From NCBI GenBank assembly GCA_934153805.1, contig CAKPFO010000034.1, forward strand, positions 1-17,934: a stretch of DNA of 17,934 bases, in the 5' to 3' direction. Below the pieces are notes generated by a model that saw only the letters and a program-made list of their open reading frames with translations, made no database searches and was not told the DNA's origin. Each line of letters begins with the position of its first letter. The first letter of the stretch is position 1. The stretch comes from an uncultured Clostridia bacterium. GTDB lineage: Bacteria; Bacillota; Clostridia; TANB77; CAG-508. This document shows positions 7,292 through 14,937 of the stretch, piece after piece. The position numbers and the translations under genes were made by a program.

Positions 7292-7678
7292 GTGGAAAAA
7301 GTTGGAGATAATGAGTTTGTAAAAAATTTAAAGAGAATTATAAAAGGTGATATTATAGCCATAATAATAACATTAATTTTATTACTTATTTTTGCAGTTG
7401 TACTAACATATACATCAGTACCAGAAAGCACAATAAATCCTGTAATAATTGTCATATCAGCAGTAAGCATTCTGGTGGGAAGCAGTATAAGTACATTAAA
7501 AATAAAGAAAAAAGGACTTATAAACGGCTTTTTTGTAGGACTAATTTATATACTTGCAATTTATATAATAGCAAGTATAACAGGAACAGGGTTTATGCTA
7601 AATATTGCTGCTACTATTATGGTTGTAGCCTCAGTTTTAGCAGGAATGTTAGGAGGAATAATAGGAGTAAATTTATAA
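7292..7678 (+). CDS. TIGR04086-family membrane protein
   Basis: The 128-residue protein has about four membrane segments (roughly 21-42, 47-68, 78-97 and 99-125) and a short charged N terminus. Its function is unknown. The pattern fits the TIGR04086/YrzE-like family of Clostridia and Bacilli, which in Clostridia is typically found close to yajC and secDF. Its place here just before an HD protein and SecD/SecF agrees with that. The start is a GTG at 7292 with GAAAGGAA (7273-7280) about 11 bases upstream. No in-frame ATG is nearer. A clear terminator follows, so it is probably its own unit. Confidence 0.8.
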   Translation: MEKVGDNEFVKNLKRIIKGDIIAIIITLILLLIFAVVLTYTSVPESTINPVIIVISAVSILVGSSISTLKIKKKGLINGFFVGLIYILAIYIIASITGTGFMLNIAATIMVVASVLAGMLGGIIGVNL

Positions 7679-7687
7679 TAATTTTTT

Positions 7688-7722
7688 TTCAACCAATTTG
7701 TAAAAATGGGTTGAATTTTTTT
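7688..7722 (+). terminator. Intrinsic terminator after the TIGR04086 gene
   Basis: TTCAACC (7688-7694) pairs with GGTTGAA (7709-7715). An inner ATTT/AAAT stem lies beyond one mismatch, with the loop GTAA, and seven T's follow at once. This is a textbook terminator 10 bases after the stop. Confidence 0.88.
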
Positions 7723-7760
7723 ATGTTTTAATATAGAATTATGGAGTAATGGAGGAACAT

Positions 7761-8420
7761 ATGATAACTTTTGAAGATGTGAAAAATAATAACGAAGTCC
7801 AAGAACTTGTTGCAGGTGCGCAAAAACAAATGGAAGCTATTGGATACACAGAACACTCTATTAGACATATATCTATAGTTTCTAGTAGAGCTGCGAGAAT
7901 TCTAGAAGATTTGGGATATCCGAAAGAAAGGATTGAACTTGCTAAAATAGCAGGGTACTTGCATGATATTGGAAATTGTGTAAACAGAGTTGACCATGCT
8001 CATTCAGGAGCAATACTTGCTTACCAAATTTTAAAAGACATGGGAATGCCAGTGAAAGAAAGAGCAGAGATTATGATGGCAATTGGAAACCATGACGAGC
8101 AAACTGGAAATGCAGTAAGTGATATATCAGCTGCACTAATACTTGCAGATAAATCTGATGTTCATAGAGATAGAGTTGTAAACCAAAACATGTCAACATT
8201 TGATAAACATGACAAAGTAAATTATGCTGTAACAAATGCAGATTTTAGAATAAATAAGGAAACAAGAGTAGTTACGCTAGACTTAACAATAGACACTAAC
8301 ATATGTCCTGTGCTAGACTATTTTGAAATTTTTATGGACAGGACTATGATGAGTAAATATGCTGCAAAATTTTTAAACATATGGTTTGAATTGGTTATAA
8401 ATGGTACAAAATTATTATAA
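7761..8420 (+). CDS. HD-domain phosphohydrolase family protein
   Basis: The protein belongs to the metal-dependent HD superfamily, probably hydrolysing a phosphoester; the substrate is unknown. Metal-ligand candidates in order are H36, the H68-D69 doublet in YLHDIGN, H79/H81 in DHAHSG, H111-D112 in GNHDEQ, and D130 in LADKSDVHRDRV, which fits a complete HD active site. I choose ATG 7761 (219 residues) over ATG 7749, because GGAGGA (7751-7756) sits correctly for the later ATG and overlaps the earlier one. It is followed 38 bases on by secD and likely shares its transcript. Association with the SecDF locus is a recurrent Clostridia arrangement; a functional link to secretion is unproven. Confidence 0.87.
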   Translation: MITFEDVKNNNEVQELVAGAQKQMEAIGYTEHSIRHISIVSSRAARILEDLGYPKERIELAKIAGYLHDIGNCVNRVDHAHSGAILAYQILKDMGMPVKERAEIMMAIGNHDEQTGNAVSDISAALILADKSDVHRDRVVNQNMSTFDKHDKVNYAVTNADFRINKETRVVTLDLTIDTNICPVLDYFEIFMDRTMMSKYAAKFLNIWFELVINGTKLL

Positions 8421-8458
8421 CTGGAAAAAAACAATAGACAAAGAAAGGAATTAAAAAA

Positions 8459-9826
8459 ATGAAAACAAACAAAGTATTAAGAACAAGTTTAATTGTAATG
8501 GTAATAGTATTACTAGTATTAGTATCTTTTATAGGTATATATGTAAAAGATAAAGCAATGATGAAAAACATTGTAAAAGAATATCAATTAGGAATGAATT
8601 TAGGTGGTTCAAGACAAATTGAATTAAACGTAAATACTTCTACAAAAACAATAAAATATGATGCAGAAGGAAAAGAAATAGCAAGTACAGACAAAACAAC
8701 AGAAGCAGCTACAACAGAAGAAAAGAAAATAAATGAAGAAGATGTACTTACTACAGAAAATTATAAACAAGTAAGAACTATTTTAGAAAAAAGATTGAAA
8801 AAAATGGGGTTAGCTGAATATGAAATAAGACAAAATACAGAAGACGGAAAGCTAGTTATAAATATCCCCGAAAACGATGAAACAGATAACATAGTTGCAC
8901 AATTACAATATCAAGGTAAATTTGAAATAACAGATAATGATACAAATGAAGTATTAATGACTAATAGTGATATAAAAAGTGCAAAGGCTGGTTATGGAAC
9001 AACATCATCAGGAACAACAAGCATTTTTGTTAGTATTCAATTTAATAAAGAAGGAACAGAAAAATATAAAGATATAACAAAAACATATGTTGAAACAAAA
9101 ACAACTAATGAAAGCGGAGAAGAAACAACAAATACAAAGAAAATCGCTTTAAAATTAGATGATACAACATTACTTACAACATATTTTGACCAAGAAATTG
9201 ATAACGGATTACTACAATTAACAGTAGGTTCAAGTAGTTCAACAACAACTACAGAAGAATTACAAGAAAGCTTACAAAGAGCTAATAGCTTAGCAGCACT
9301 ATTAGATTGTGGAAAAGTACCAGTTGTATATGAGGTAGCACAAAACAGATATGTAGAGTCTGAAATAACAACTCAAAATATTCAAATATTCATATGTTTA
9401 ATTATAGTAGCAGTAACAGCAAGTATGATATATTTAGTTATAAAATACCAAAAAGAAGGTATATTATGTGCAATATCTTTAGTAGGATTTATAGCTACTC
9501 TATTATTAATAATAAGATGTTTTAATGTAGTTATGACTCTTGAAGGAATAATTGCTATGATAGTATCTGTAGTATTATTCTATGTAACTTTAATAGAAAT
9601 TTTAAGAAAATCTATGAAAATACAAGAAACAGATGTAGCATTTAAACAAGCAATTAAAAAATCTATAATAATATTAATACCAATATACTTAATTGCCCTT
9701 GTATTTACATTTAATAGTTGGCTTACAATATCAAGCTTTGGAATGGTAATGTTCTGGGGAATAACACTTAATATAATATACAATTTTGTAATTACAAGAA
9801 CATTATTAATAGATGCAAAAAACTAA
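8459..9826 (+). CDS. secD: Divergent protein translocase subunit SecD
   Basis: SecD with SecF uses the proton gradient to pull exported proteins through SecYEG from the outside. The 455 residues follow the SecD plan: a first membrane segment (about 8-29), the P1 head/base region with LGMNLGGS (44-51) in place of the usual LGLDLRGG, a Ser/Thr/Glu-rich insert (about 60-95), and five more membrane segments (about 307-327, 333-353, 357-382, 402-419 and 424-450). The fourth segment aligns as EGIIAMIVSVVLFYVTLIEI where canonical SecD has a DAN motif carrying the key Asp, so that Asp is missing. The last segment keeps GITLN and TRTLL, which resemble the family end. The ribosome binding site is AAAGGAAT. 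Operon: HD protein, secD, secF. Confidence 0.78.
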   Translation: MKTNKVLRTSLIVMVIVLLVLVSFIGIYVKDKAMMKNIVKEYQLGMNLGGSRQIELNVNTSTKTIKYDAEGKEIASTDKTTEAATTEEKKINEEDVLTTENYKQVRTILEKRLKKMGLAEYEIRQNTEDGKLVINIPENDETDNIVAQLQYQGKFEITDNDTNEVLMTNSDIKSAKAGYGTTSSGTTSIFVSIQFNKEGTEKYKDITKTYVETKTTNESGEETTNTKKIALKLDDTTLLTTYFDQEIDNGLLQLTVGSSSSTTTTEELQESLQRANSLAALLDCGKVPVVYEVAQNRYVESEITTQNIQIFICLIIVAVTASMIYLVIKYQKEGILCAISLVGFIATLLLIIRCFNVVMTLEGIIAMIVSVVLFYVTLIEILRKSMKIQETDVAFKQAIKKSIIILIPIYLIALVFTFNSWLTISSFGMVMFWGITLNIIYNFVITRTLLIDAKN

Positions 9827-9844
9827 GGAAAGAAGGTACATTAA

Positions 9845-10489
9845 ATGAAGAAAAAAATACTTATAGCAGTTATGGCATGTATAATTATTGTAGGGTTTGC
9901 AATGATAGGATTTGTAGGTTTAAACTTTGATATTAATTATACAGATAATAAAGAAATTGATATATATTTAGGAACACAATTTGAAATTAGTGATATACGA
10001 GGACTTGTAAAAGAGGTCATTGGAAATGAAAGAGCAGTTATTCAAAAAGTAGAATTATATGAAGAAATTGTTTCTATAAAAGTAAAAGAAATTAGTGATG
10101 AACAAATTGAACAATTACTTACAAAAATAAATGAAAAATATAACTTAGAAATAAAGAAAGACGATATAACTATTACTAATAATCCAAATTTAAGAGGAAG
10201 AGATTTAGTAAAACCATATATTTTACCAATTGCTATATCTGTAGTTCTAGTACTAGTATATGCAGGAATTAAATTCTACAGAGTAAATAGCATAGAGGTT
10301 ATTTCAAAATTAATAGGTTTAAATATAATTGCACAACTATTTTACGTAAGTGTGCTTGCAATAACAAGATTACCTGTAAATAGATTAACTATACCAGTTT
10401 CTATAGCAATATATATTGCGACAACATTAGCAGTAACAATAAATTTTGAAAATAAAGAGATTGTAAAAGAAAAAAAGAAAAACAAATAA
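9845..10489 (+). CDS. secF: Shortened, divergent protein translocase subunit SecF
   Basis: SecF partners SecD. This one has 214 residues against about 290-320 in typical SecF. Recognisable are TM1 (about 5-26), a small external domain, then GRDLVKPYILPIAISVV, which matches the SecF entry into TM2 (about 123-144), TM3 (about 151-174) and TM4 (about 181-199). The sequence then ends in a Lys-rich tail, so TM5 and TM6 are absent. The usual GIDFTGG and the NDxVVxFDRIREN motif of TM4 cannot be found; NFENKEIV occupies the second place. The gene is not interrupted at DNA level: it starts with a ribosome binding site, 18 bases after secD, and ends at a proper terminator. This looks like evolved shortening rather than a sequencing break. 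Assignment rests on position and TM2 similarity. Confidence 0.68.
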   Translation: MKKKILIAVMACIIIVGFAMIGFVGLNFDINYTDNKEIDIYLGTQFEISDIRGLVKEVIGNERAVIQKVELYEEIVSIKVKEISDEQIEQLLTKINEKYNLEIKKDDITITNNPNLRGRDLVKPYILPIAISVVLVLVYAGIKFYRVNSIEVISKLIGLNIIAQLFYVSVLAITRLPVNRLTIPVSIAIYIATTLAVTINFENKEIVKEKKKNK

Positions 10490-10497
10490 TATGAAAC

Positions 10498-10543
10498 AAA
10501 ATAGACATTTCTAATATACTATATATAGGAATGTCTATTTTTG
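10498..10543 (+). terminator. Terminator after secF
   Basis: A 16-bp stem with one G-U pairs 10498-10513 with 10526-10541. The AT loop can fold further, and TTTTTG ends it, 9 bases after the secF stop. The following 10550-10663 is AT-rich and holds a small TGTGG-GTTA-CCACA hairpin (10627-10640) just before the rhodanese ribosome binding site. Confidence 0.85.
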
Positions 10544-10663
10544 TTGCATAGAAAAAATTAGAAATTTTCCATGTATATAAAAATGTTGCAAAATATTTTA
10601 TCAAAAGACTTTTATCCGATATTAGCTGTGGGTTACCACAAGTAAAGAAAGGAAAGAAAAAAT

Positions 10664-11011
10664 ATGAGAATTATACAAAAAATAAAGGAAACTTTATATA
10701 GATATAGAGGGGGCATGTACGAAAATATCGATTATGAAAATGCACAAATAATAATGAAAAACAATAAACAAGCAGTGTTACTAGATGTGCGAAGTCCACA
10801 AGAATATAGAGAGGGGCATTTGCCAAATGCGATAAACATACCATTATATGATATAAAACAAAAAATTGAGAAGCAAGTACCAGACAAAGAAGAAACATTA
10901 ATTATTTATTGTCAAACAGGCAACAGGAGCAAGAGTGCAGCCGACATATGCAGTAAAAAAGGATATACTAGCATATACAATATAGCAGGAGGCTTAGATG
11001 AAATTTCCTAA
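10664..11011 (+). CDS. Single-domain rhodanese-like sulfurtransferase
   Basis: The 115-residue protein has one rhodanese domain (about 22-113). The landmarks are LLDVRSPQEYREGHLPNA (39-56) and the active-site loop CQTGNRS with Cys83, which would carry the persulfide. A short basic N-terminal stretch (1-17) precedes the domain. Single-domain rhodaneses move sulfane sulfur; the physiological partner here is unknown. The start ATG has AAAGGAAAG upstream. An internal ATG at codon 18 has a G-rich stretch immediately before it but too close to act well. It stands alone on the plus strand and converges on ytxC; its TAA lies inside the edge of the palindrome array. Confidence 0.92.
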   Translation: MRIIQKIKETLYRYRGGMYENIDYENAQIIMKNNKQAVLLDVRSPQEYREGHLPNAINIPLYDIKQKIEKQVPDKEETLIIYCQTGNRSKSAADICSKKGYTSIYNIAGGLDEIS

Positions 11012-11158
11012 AAGGGACGCCCTATTTTCGAAAATTTTTATAAAAAGGGACACCCCTTCAAAATTTTTTAGGAAGAGGGGTGTCCCTTTTAGCAATTTTT
11101 TTTGAAAAAGGGGCGTCCCTCTTAGAAAATTTTTTCGAAAATAGGGCGTCCCTTTTAG
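11008..11158. repeat. Array of five GC-rich palindromic modules between convergent genes
   Basis: Five modules with a G/C-rich core near GGGACRCCC stand in AT-rich spacers: GGGACGCCCT (about 11013), GGGACACCCC (11047), GGGGTGTCCC (11077), GGGGCGTCCC (11110) and AGGGCGTCCC (11143). The outer arms 11008-11039 and 11126-11158 are inverted copies differing by two extra T's. The inner pair 11043-11059 and 11072-11090 forms a second stem with one bulged base. The fourth module is an extra, partner-less copy. As RNA it gives G/C stems followed by T runs in both directions, so it can terminate both convergent genes. It contains the TAA of the rhodanese and the TAA of ytxC. Confidence 0.85.
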
Positions 11159-12015
11159 TTGTGCTGTGGTATGTTGTTTAAAATTTTGTAAGTTCTGCAG
11201 ATGTTACAATCTTCTCTACATATATATATTCTAGATTCAAATATTAATTTTAATGTGTTTATAAATTCATCTTCATAGCCAACTATATGAATTTCTATTC
11301 GTTTAGGTAAAAATGTTAATAATGCATTTAAAGCATAGTCATTAGAAGAGAAGGATATGTCAGATAAATATTTTGCATTAAATACATCATCTGTAAGTGA
11401 TATTACATTTTTGTCTTTATCGAGCAACAATGATTCTCCATTTATATAAATTAAATGTATTAAGTCTGTTTCTGATTCTTTAGAATTTATATATAATTTT
11501 AGTAAATTTATAAATTCATTGTATTCTTTTTCTACGATGTATTTATTTACCGAATAATCAACAATGTCTTCTATAGTACGCATATAGTCTTCTAATCTAA
11601 AGTTTACAAATCCATCTAATATCATGGACTTATTATCAGAAATATATTTTAAAACTGATGGCCAAATCTCTTCTTTTCTATATTTAAAATTATTATCGTC
11701 ATCTAATGTTATAGAGTCATAGCAAATTTCTTCAATCGATTTTTTTTCTGAATTGTCAAAGTAGAAATAATTAAAGTTTAATGTTCTTCGTATTAAACCA
11801 GGTTCATAAAAAGATATTATGCAATCTGTAAGTATATTAGATAAAACTGACATAAATAAAGGAAGATTATCACCTGTATAGTGAATGATTACATTATTAT
11901 ACAATTTAAATTTTCTATTTATAAAATATATATTATCCAGAGTGGTTGTATCTAAACATTCTAGCAGATAGTTTACTATTTTAACGTTGTTTGTTTTTAT
12001 ACAAAAAGATTTCAT
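11155..12015 (-). CDS. ytxC: Putative sporulation protein, YtxC family
   Basis: The 286-residue protein matches the YtxC-like family of spore-forming Firmicutes. The clearest signature is DGFVNFRLEDYM followed by a segment ending in VEKEYNEFINLLKLYI. The molecular function is unknown; the family's restriction to spore formers is the basis for the name. It has no signal peptide or membrane segment, so it should be cytosolic. I prefer ATG 12015 to ATG 12033, because AAAGGGGA lies 7 bases before the former and overlaps the latter's first codons. It is downstream of the GH57 gene with a 105-base gap that holds no clear terminator, so it may share that transcript. Its stop is inside the palindrome array. 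Confidence 0.82.
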   Translation of the reverse strand: MKSFCIKTNNVKIVNYLLECLDTTTLDNIYFINRKFKLYNNVIIHYTGDNLPLFMSVLSNILTDCIISFYEPGLIRRTLNFNYFYFDNSEKKSIEEICYDSITLDDDNNFKYRKEEIWPSVLKYISDNKSMILDGFVNFRLEDYMRTIEDIVDYSVNKYIVEKEYNEFINLLKLYINSKESETDLIHLIYINGESLLLDKDKNVISLTDDVFNAKYLSDISFSSNDYALNALLTFLPKRIEIHIVGYEDEFINTLKLIFESRIYICREDCNICRTYKILNNIPQHN

Positions 12016-12120
12016 GAAAAAATCCCCTTTCATTATATATGTAATAGTATCTACTAAAAAAGTTCTAGATATACATATTTTATTCGTGAGGGGGATTTTT
12101 GGTAACTTGGTTATATGTTT

Positions 12121-13710
12121 TTAAAAATATATTTTATAATCTATTTCAGGGAAGATACAATCTTTTTCTTCTATAGAAGATAGAAAGCCTTCGTCTATGT
12201 TGTTGGTTTTAATAGAGTCATATAATTTATTAAATCTACCAACATGATCTTTAATTCTTTTTTTGGCGTAATCAACCATGGTTCCATTGGTTATAATAAA
12301 TAGCCAATCACTACTTTGAGCTAAAAGAACTTCTCGTGCACATTGATTTAAAGCTCTTATTTTTAATTTGTCGGTTTCATCAATATATGTATGTGCTAGA
12401 AAAACCATTTTATCTCCAATATCATGCAAATGCTTATGAGCATAGTCATTTGTTTCGTTAAGCCATACTTCACTGTATCCATTAGCACCCCAACTAGAAC
12501 GACAAGGGGTACACACTTGAATTTCTGGAAATTTGTCTATATATTCACCAGGGGTAATTAGTTCAAATTCACTTTGGTCATAATATATTTTTTTGAATAA
12601 TATATATAACCAATAAGGACCTTCATACCACCAATGACCATATAGTTCTGCATCATATGGACACAAAATTATAGGTGGCTTGTCCATATATTTACGTGCT
12701 TTTTCAATTTGTGCAATTCTTGAATTTAAGAAATGTCCTGCTTGCATTTGAGCAGAATCTTTAGCCCATTGTAAATTATATATATCTTTTTCACAATTTT
12801 TTCCGGTTATTCTGTGATATTTTATTCCTGTATGAACACGCACTCCATTAGAAGCAATATATGGTTTTATATAGTCGTAATCAGCATCATAGCCGATGTC
12901 TCTATAAAATTCACGGTAATTGTAATCACCAGGGTAACCATTAATAGAACTCCATACTTGTCTAGAAGATTCCATATCTCTACCGAAAGCAACTAGACCT
13001 TCAGGTGAGACAATAGGAGCATAAGTGCCATAAATTGGAGTAGGGTTTGCATATAAAATACCGTGAGACTCGACAATTGCATACTCTATTCCGTATTCTT
13101 TTAAATATTTATCTGATTCTGGTACATAACCACATTCTGGAAGCCAAATTCCACGAGGTTTTTTACCAAAATATTTTTCATATGTTTGAACTCCTACAGC
13201 TATTTGTGCTTTCACTGTTTGCTCTGTAACATATAAAATAGGAAAGTAACCATGTGTGGCGCCACAGGTAATTATTTCTAAAACACCAATGTCCTGAAAA
13301 TGTTTAAATCCGTTTATAATATTACAATTATACACATCTTTAAAAATGTGTAAATCATTAGAATATCTATCAAAATAATATTTTGATAATGTATTTATTC
13401 TTTCATCATCTTTAGTTCTTATTATTTCCTTTTTAGCAAGTTCAATGTGTTTATTTAAATATTTAATGTATCTTTCTTGCAAAAGCTTGTTATCAAGCAT
13501 GTTTAGAAGAGGAGGAGTCATCGACATAGTTATTCGAAAGTTAACCTTTTCCTCAACTAATTTTTGGAAATTTAAAAGAAGAGGAATGTAGGTTTCCGAA
13601 ATAGCTTCGAACAACCATTGTTCCTCTAAATAATCTTCGCTTTCAGGATGATGTATAAAAGGTAGATGTGCATGTAAAACAAAACTTACATATCCTTTAG
13701 GTGTACTCAT
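12121..13710 (-). CDS. GH57 glycoside hydrolase, probable 1,4-alpha-glucan branching enzyme
   Basis: GH57 branching enzymes create alpha-1,6 branches in glycogen-like glucans. The 529 residues fit the TK1436/TTHA-type enzymes. The N-terminal HAHLPF (13-18) is conserved region 1. IWLPECGY contains the likely nucleophile E192, and PYDAELYGHWWYEG contains the likely acid/base D353. The C-terminal part (about 420-529) is the helical DUF1957-type domain. All catalytic motifs are intact. The start ATG has AAAGGAG upstream. It follows the DUF4912 gene after only 31 bases, and a glycogen-synthase-like GT4 gene starts divergently, which supports a role in storage polysaccharide. Other GH57 activities such as alpha-amylase are less likely given the length and C-terminal domain. 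Confidence 0.88.
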   Translation of the reverse strand: MSTPKGYVSFVLHAHLPFIHHPESEDYLEEQWLFEAISETYIPLLLNFQKLVEEKVNFRITMSMTPPLLNMLDNKLLQERYIKYLNKHIELAKKEIIRTKDDERINTLSKYYFDRYSNDLHIFKDVYNCNIINGFKHFQDIGVLEIITCGATHGYFPILYVTEQTVKAQIAVGVQTYEKYFGKKPRGIWLPECGYVPESDKYLKEYGIEYAIVESHGILYANPTPIYGTYAPIVSPEGLVAFGRDMESSRQVWSSINGYPGDYNYREFYRDIGYDADYDYIKPYIASNGVRVHTGIKYHRITGKNCEKDIYNLQWAKDSAQMQAGHFLNSRIAQIEKARKYMDKPPIILCPYDAELYGHWWYEGPYWLYILFKKIYYDQSEFELITPGEYIDKFPEIQVCTPCRSSWGANGYSEVWLNETNDYAHKHLHDIGDKMVFLAHTYIDETDKLKIRALNQCAREVLLAQSSDWLFIITNGTMVDYAKKRIKDHVGRFNKLYDSIKTNNIDEGFLSSIEEKDCIFPEIDYKIYF

Positions 13711-13741
13711 ATAAAAATTCTCCTTTGTAAATTATTTAAAA

Positions 13742-14743
13742 CTAAGATGAAGGTAAATTTTTTAAGTTTAGTCTATCAAAACTAAATACTTCATCTTTAT
13801 ATAAATTCTCGTAAAAATCTTGTACGTTGTAGATTTTACCAATTTTAGTAAGGAAAGAAATTGAAATATCCTTTCTAGTAGTGACATTAGTCTTTAAATT
13901 TCTAAAATATACATTATTAGTTAATTCTTCAAATAAAATATGGTCATTAGGAGCAATAATATCGTTTGAAGAAGTAATTCCTAAATAATCATTAATCTTA
14001 GAATATTCGTTTATTGGACGTCTTCCTAACTCGATTTCGTAGTCACAGTTTGCGTCTGGAACATGTATATACCAACTATTTGCATAGTCATTAATATCAA
14101 TTTCGTAACTATAATTCATTGTAGAATTATGAACTAATAATACAGGTTTGGTATCATAAAAAAAGTAATCACCGTACTGTTTTACATAGCCTTTCTTATC
14201 TTCGTCAGAAATGTCCCAGTATACAAATAAAGTAGTAGGGGTCTGAGCAAGAACTTTTACCATTGTTTTATTATATCTGTATGGCAAATCGTAATATTCT
14301 ATGATTGCAGTTTTTTCTACAACTTTAGCTGCTTTTCCTTTTTTAGAATTTGCCACTTTTTTGGAAATTCTTTTAGTAGATGAATCTGTTTTTACTGATG
14401 TTTTTTTACTAGTTTTAGAAGCTTTTACTTTATCTTTAGAATTAGGACTAGTTGTTTTAGAATCTGATTTCGTAGATTTAGAACTAGTTTTTTTAGCAGT
14501 AGTTGTCTTAGAACTAGTTTTAGTAGCCGCTGTTTTAGAAGAAGTTTTTTTAACATTTGACTTAGCAGTATTATTTTTAGAACTTTTGCTAGTTGATTTA
14601 GTTGCTGCTTTAGAACTAGTTTTATGAGTAGTTGATTTGGCTACAGATTTAGAGTCAGTTTTTTCAGTTGATGTAGTTCTCTTTTTAGTGCTTTTAACAG
14701 GTTCAATTGTTATTTCATTTGTTTCTTTTATTTTTCTTGGCAT
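13742..14743 (-). CDS. DUF4912 protein with a long Lys/Ser/Thr-rich N-terminal tail
   Basis: The 333 residues fall into two parts. Residues 1-140 are an extremely biased Lys/Ser/Thr/Ala tail, histone-H1-like, with KTSSK at 41-45, 66-70, 75-79 and 85-89, probably disordered and strongly positive. Residues 148-260 match DUF4912, recognisable from LPYRYNKTMVKVLAQTP and FVYWDIS; the rest to 333 is an unassigned extension. DUF4912 has no established activity. It often neighbours GH57/DUF1957 and glycosyltransferase genes, as here, which suggests a polysaccharide-related role. The basic tail might bind an anionic polymer or nucleic acid (inference). The start has AAGGAGG close upstream. The same tail coded on the other strand gives a false open frame at 14301-14627. 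Confidence 0.82.
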   Translation of the reverse strand: MPRKIKETNEITIEPVKSTKKRTTSTEKTDSKSVAKSTTHKTSSKAATKSTSKSSKNNTAKSNVKKTSSKTAATKTSSKTTTAKKTSSKSTKSDSKTTSPNSKDKVKASKTSKKTSVKTDSSTKRISKKVANSKKGKAAKVVEKTAIIEYYDLPYRYNKTMVKVLAQTPTTLFVYWDISDEDKKGYVKQYGDYFFYDTKPVLLVHNSTMNYSYEIDINDYANSWYIHVPDANCDYEIELGRRPINEYSKINDYLGITSSNDIIAPNDHILFEELTNNVYFRNLKTNVTTRKDISISFLTKIGKIYNVQDFYENLYKDEVFSFDRLNLKNLPSS

Positions 14744-14787
14744 TAAATTTCCTCCTTAGTAAAATGACAAATTATTTCTTTGTATAT

Positions 14788-14814
14788 ATTATATCAAAAT
14801 AGAAATAAATTCAA
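14788..14814 (-). promoter_or_regulatory. Probable promoter of the DUF4912-GH57(-ytxC) unit
   Basis: On the minus strand TTGAAT (14814-14809) precedes TATAAT (14793-14788) with a short 15-base spacer. A shifted TAATAT would give 17. It lies about 45 bases before the DUF4912 start. Confidence 0.5.
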
Positions 14815-14841
14815 TACAAAAGAAAAATAAAAATCAAAAAA

Positions 14842-14872
14842 TTTATCAAAAAATGTTTACTTTTATCAAAAA
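14842..14872 (+). promoter_or_regulatory. Direct repeats in the divergent glycan-gene promoter region
   Basis: TTTATCAAAAA occurs at 14842-14852 and 14862-14872, exactly 20 bases apart, and a related AAATCAAAAA at 14831. They lie between the divergent starts of the DUF4912 and GT4 genes, followed by the palindrome TTGTATACAA (14874-14883). A 20-base step is close to two helical turns, as for a regulator binding one face. In such AT-rich DNA chance is a real alternative. Confidence 0.35.
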
Positions 14873-14937
14873 CTTGTATACAATTAACTGGATAAAAAAC
14901 AACAAAAGAAAACAAGTTGAAAGGGGTAATAAAACCT

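Noticed and set aside
11008..11158. CRISPR array
   Set aside because: The modules are short inverted palindromes in both orientations with A/T spacers of unequal length; there are no unique spacers and no cas genes.
14301..14627. Plus-strand Leu/Val-rich frame looking like a membrane protein
   Set aside because: It is the antisense reading of the Lys/Ser/Thr repeat tail of the DUF4912 gene, and lacks a start signal.
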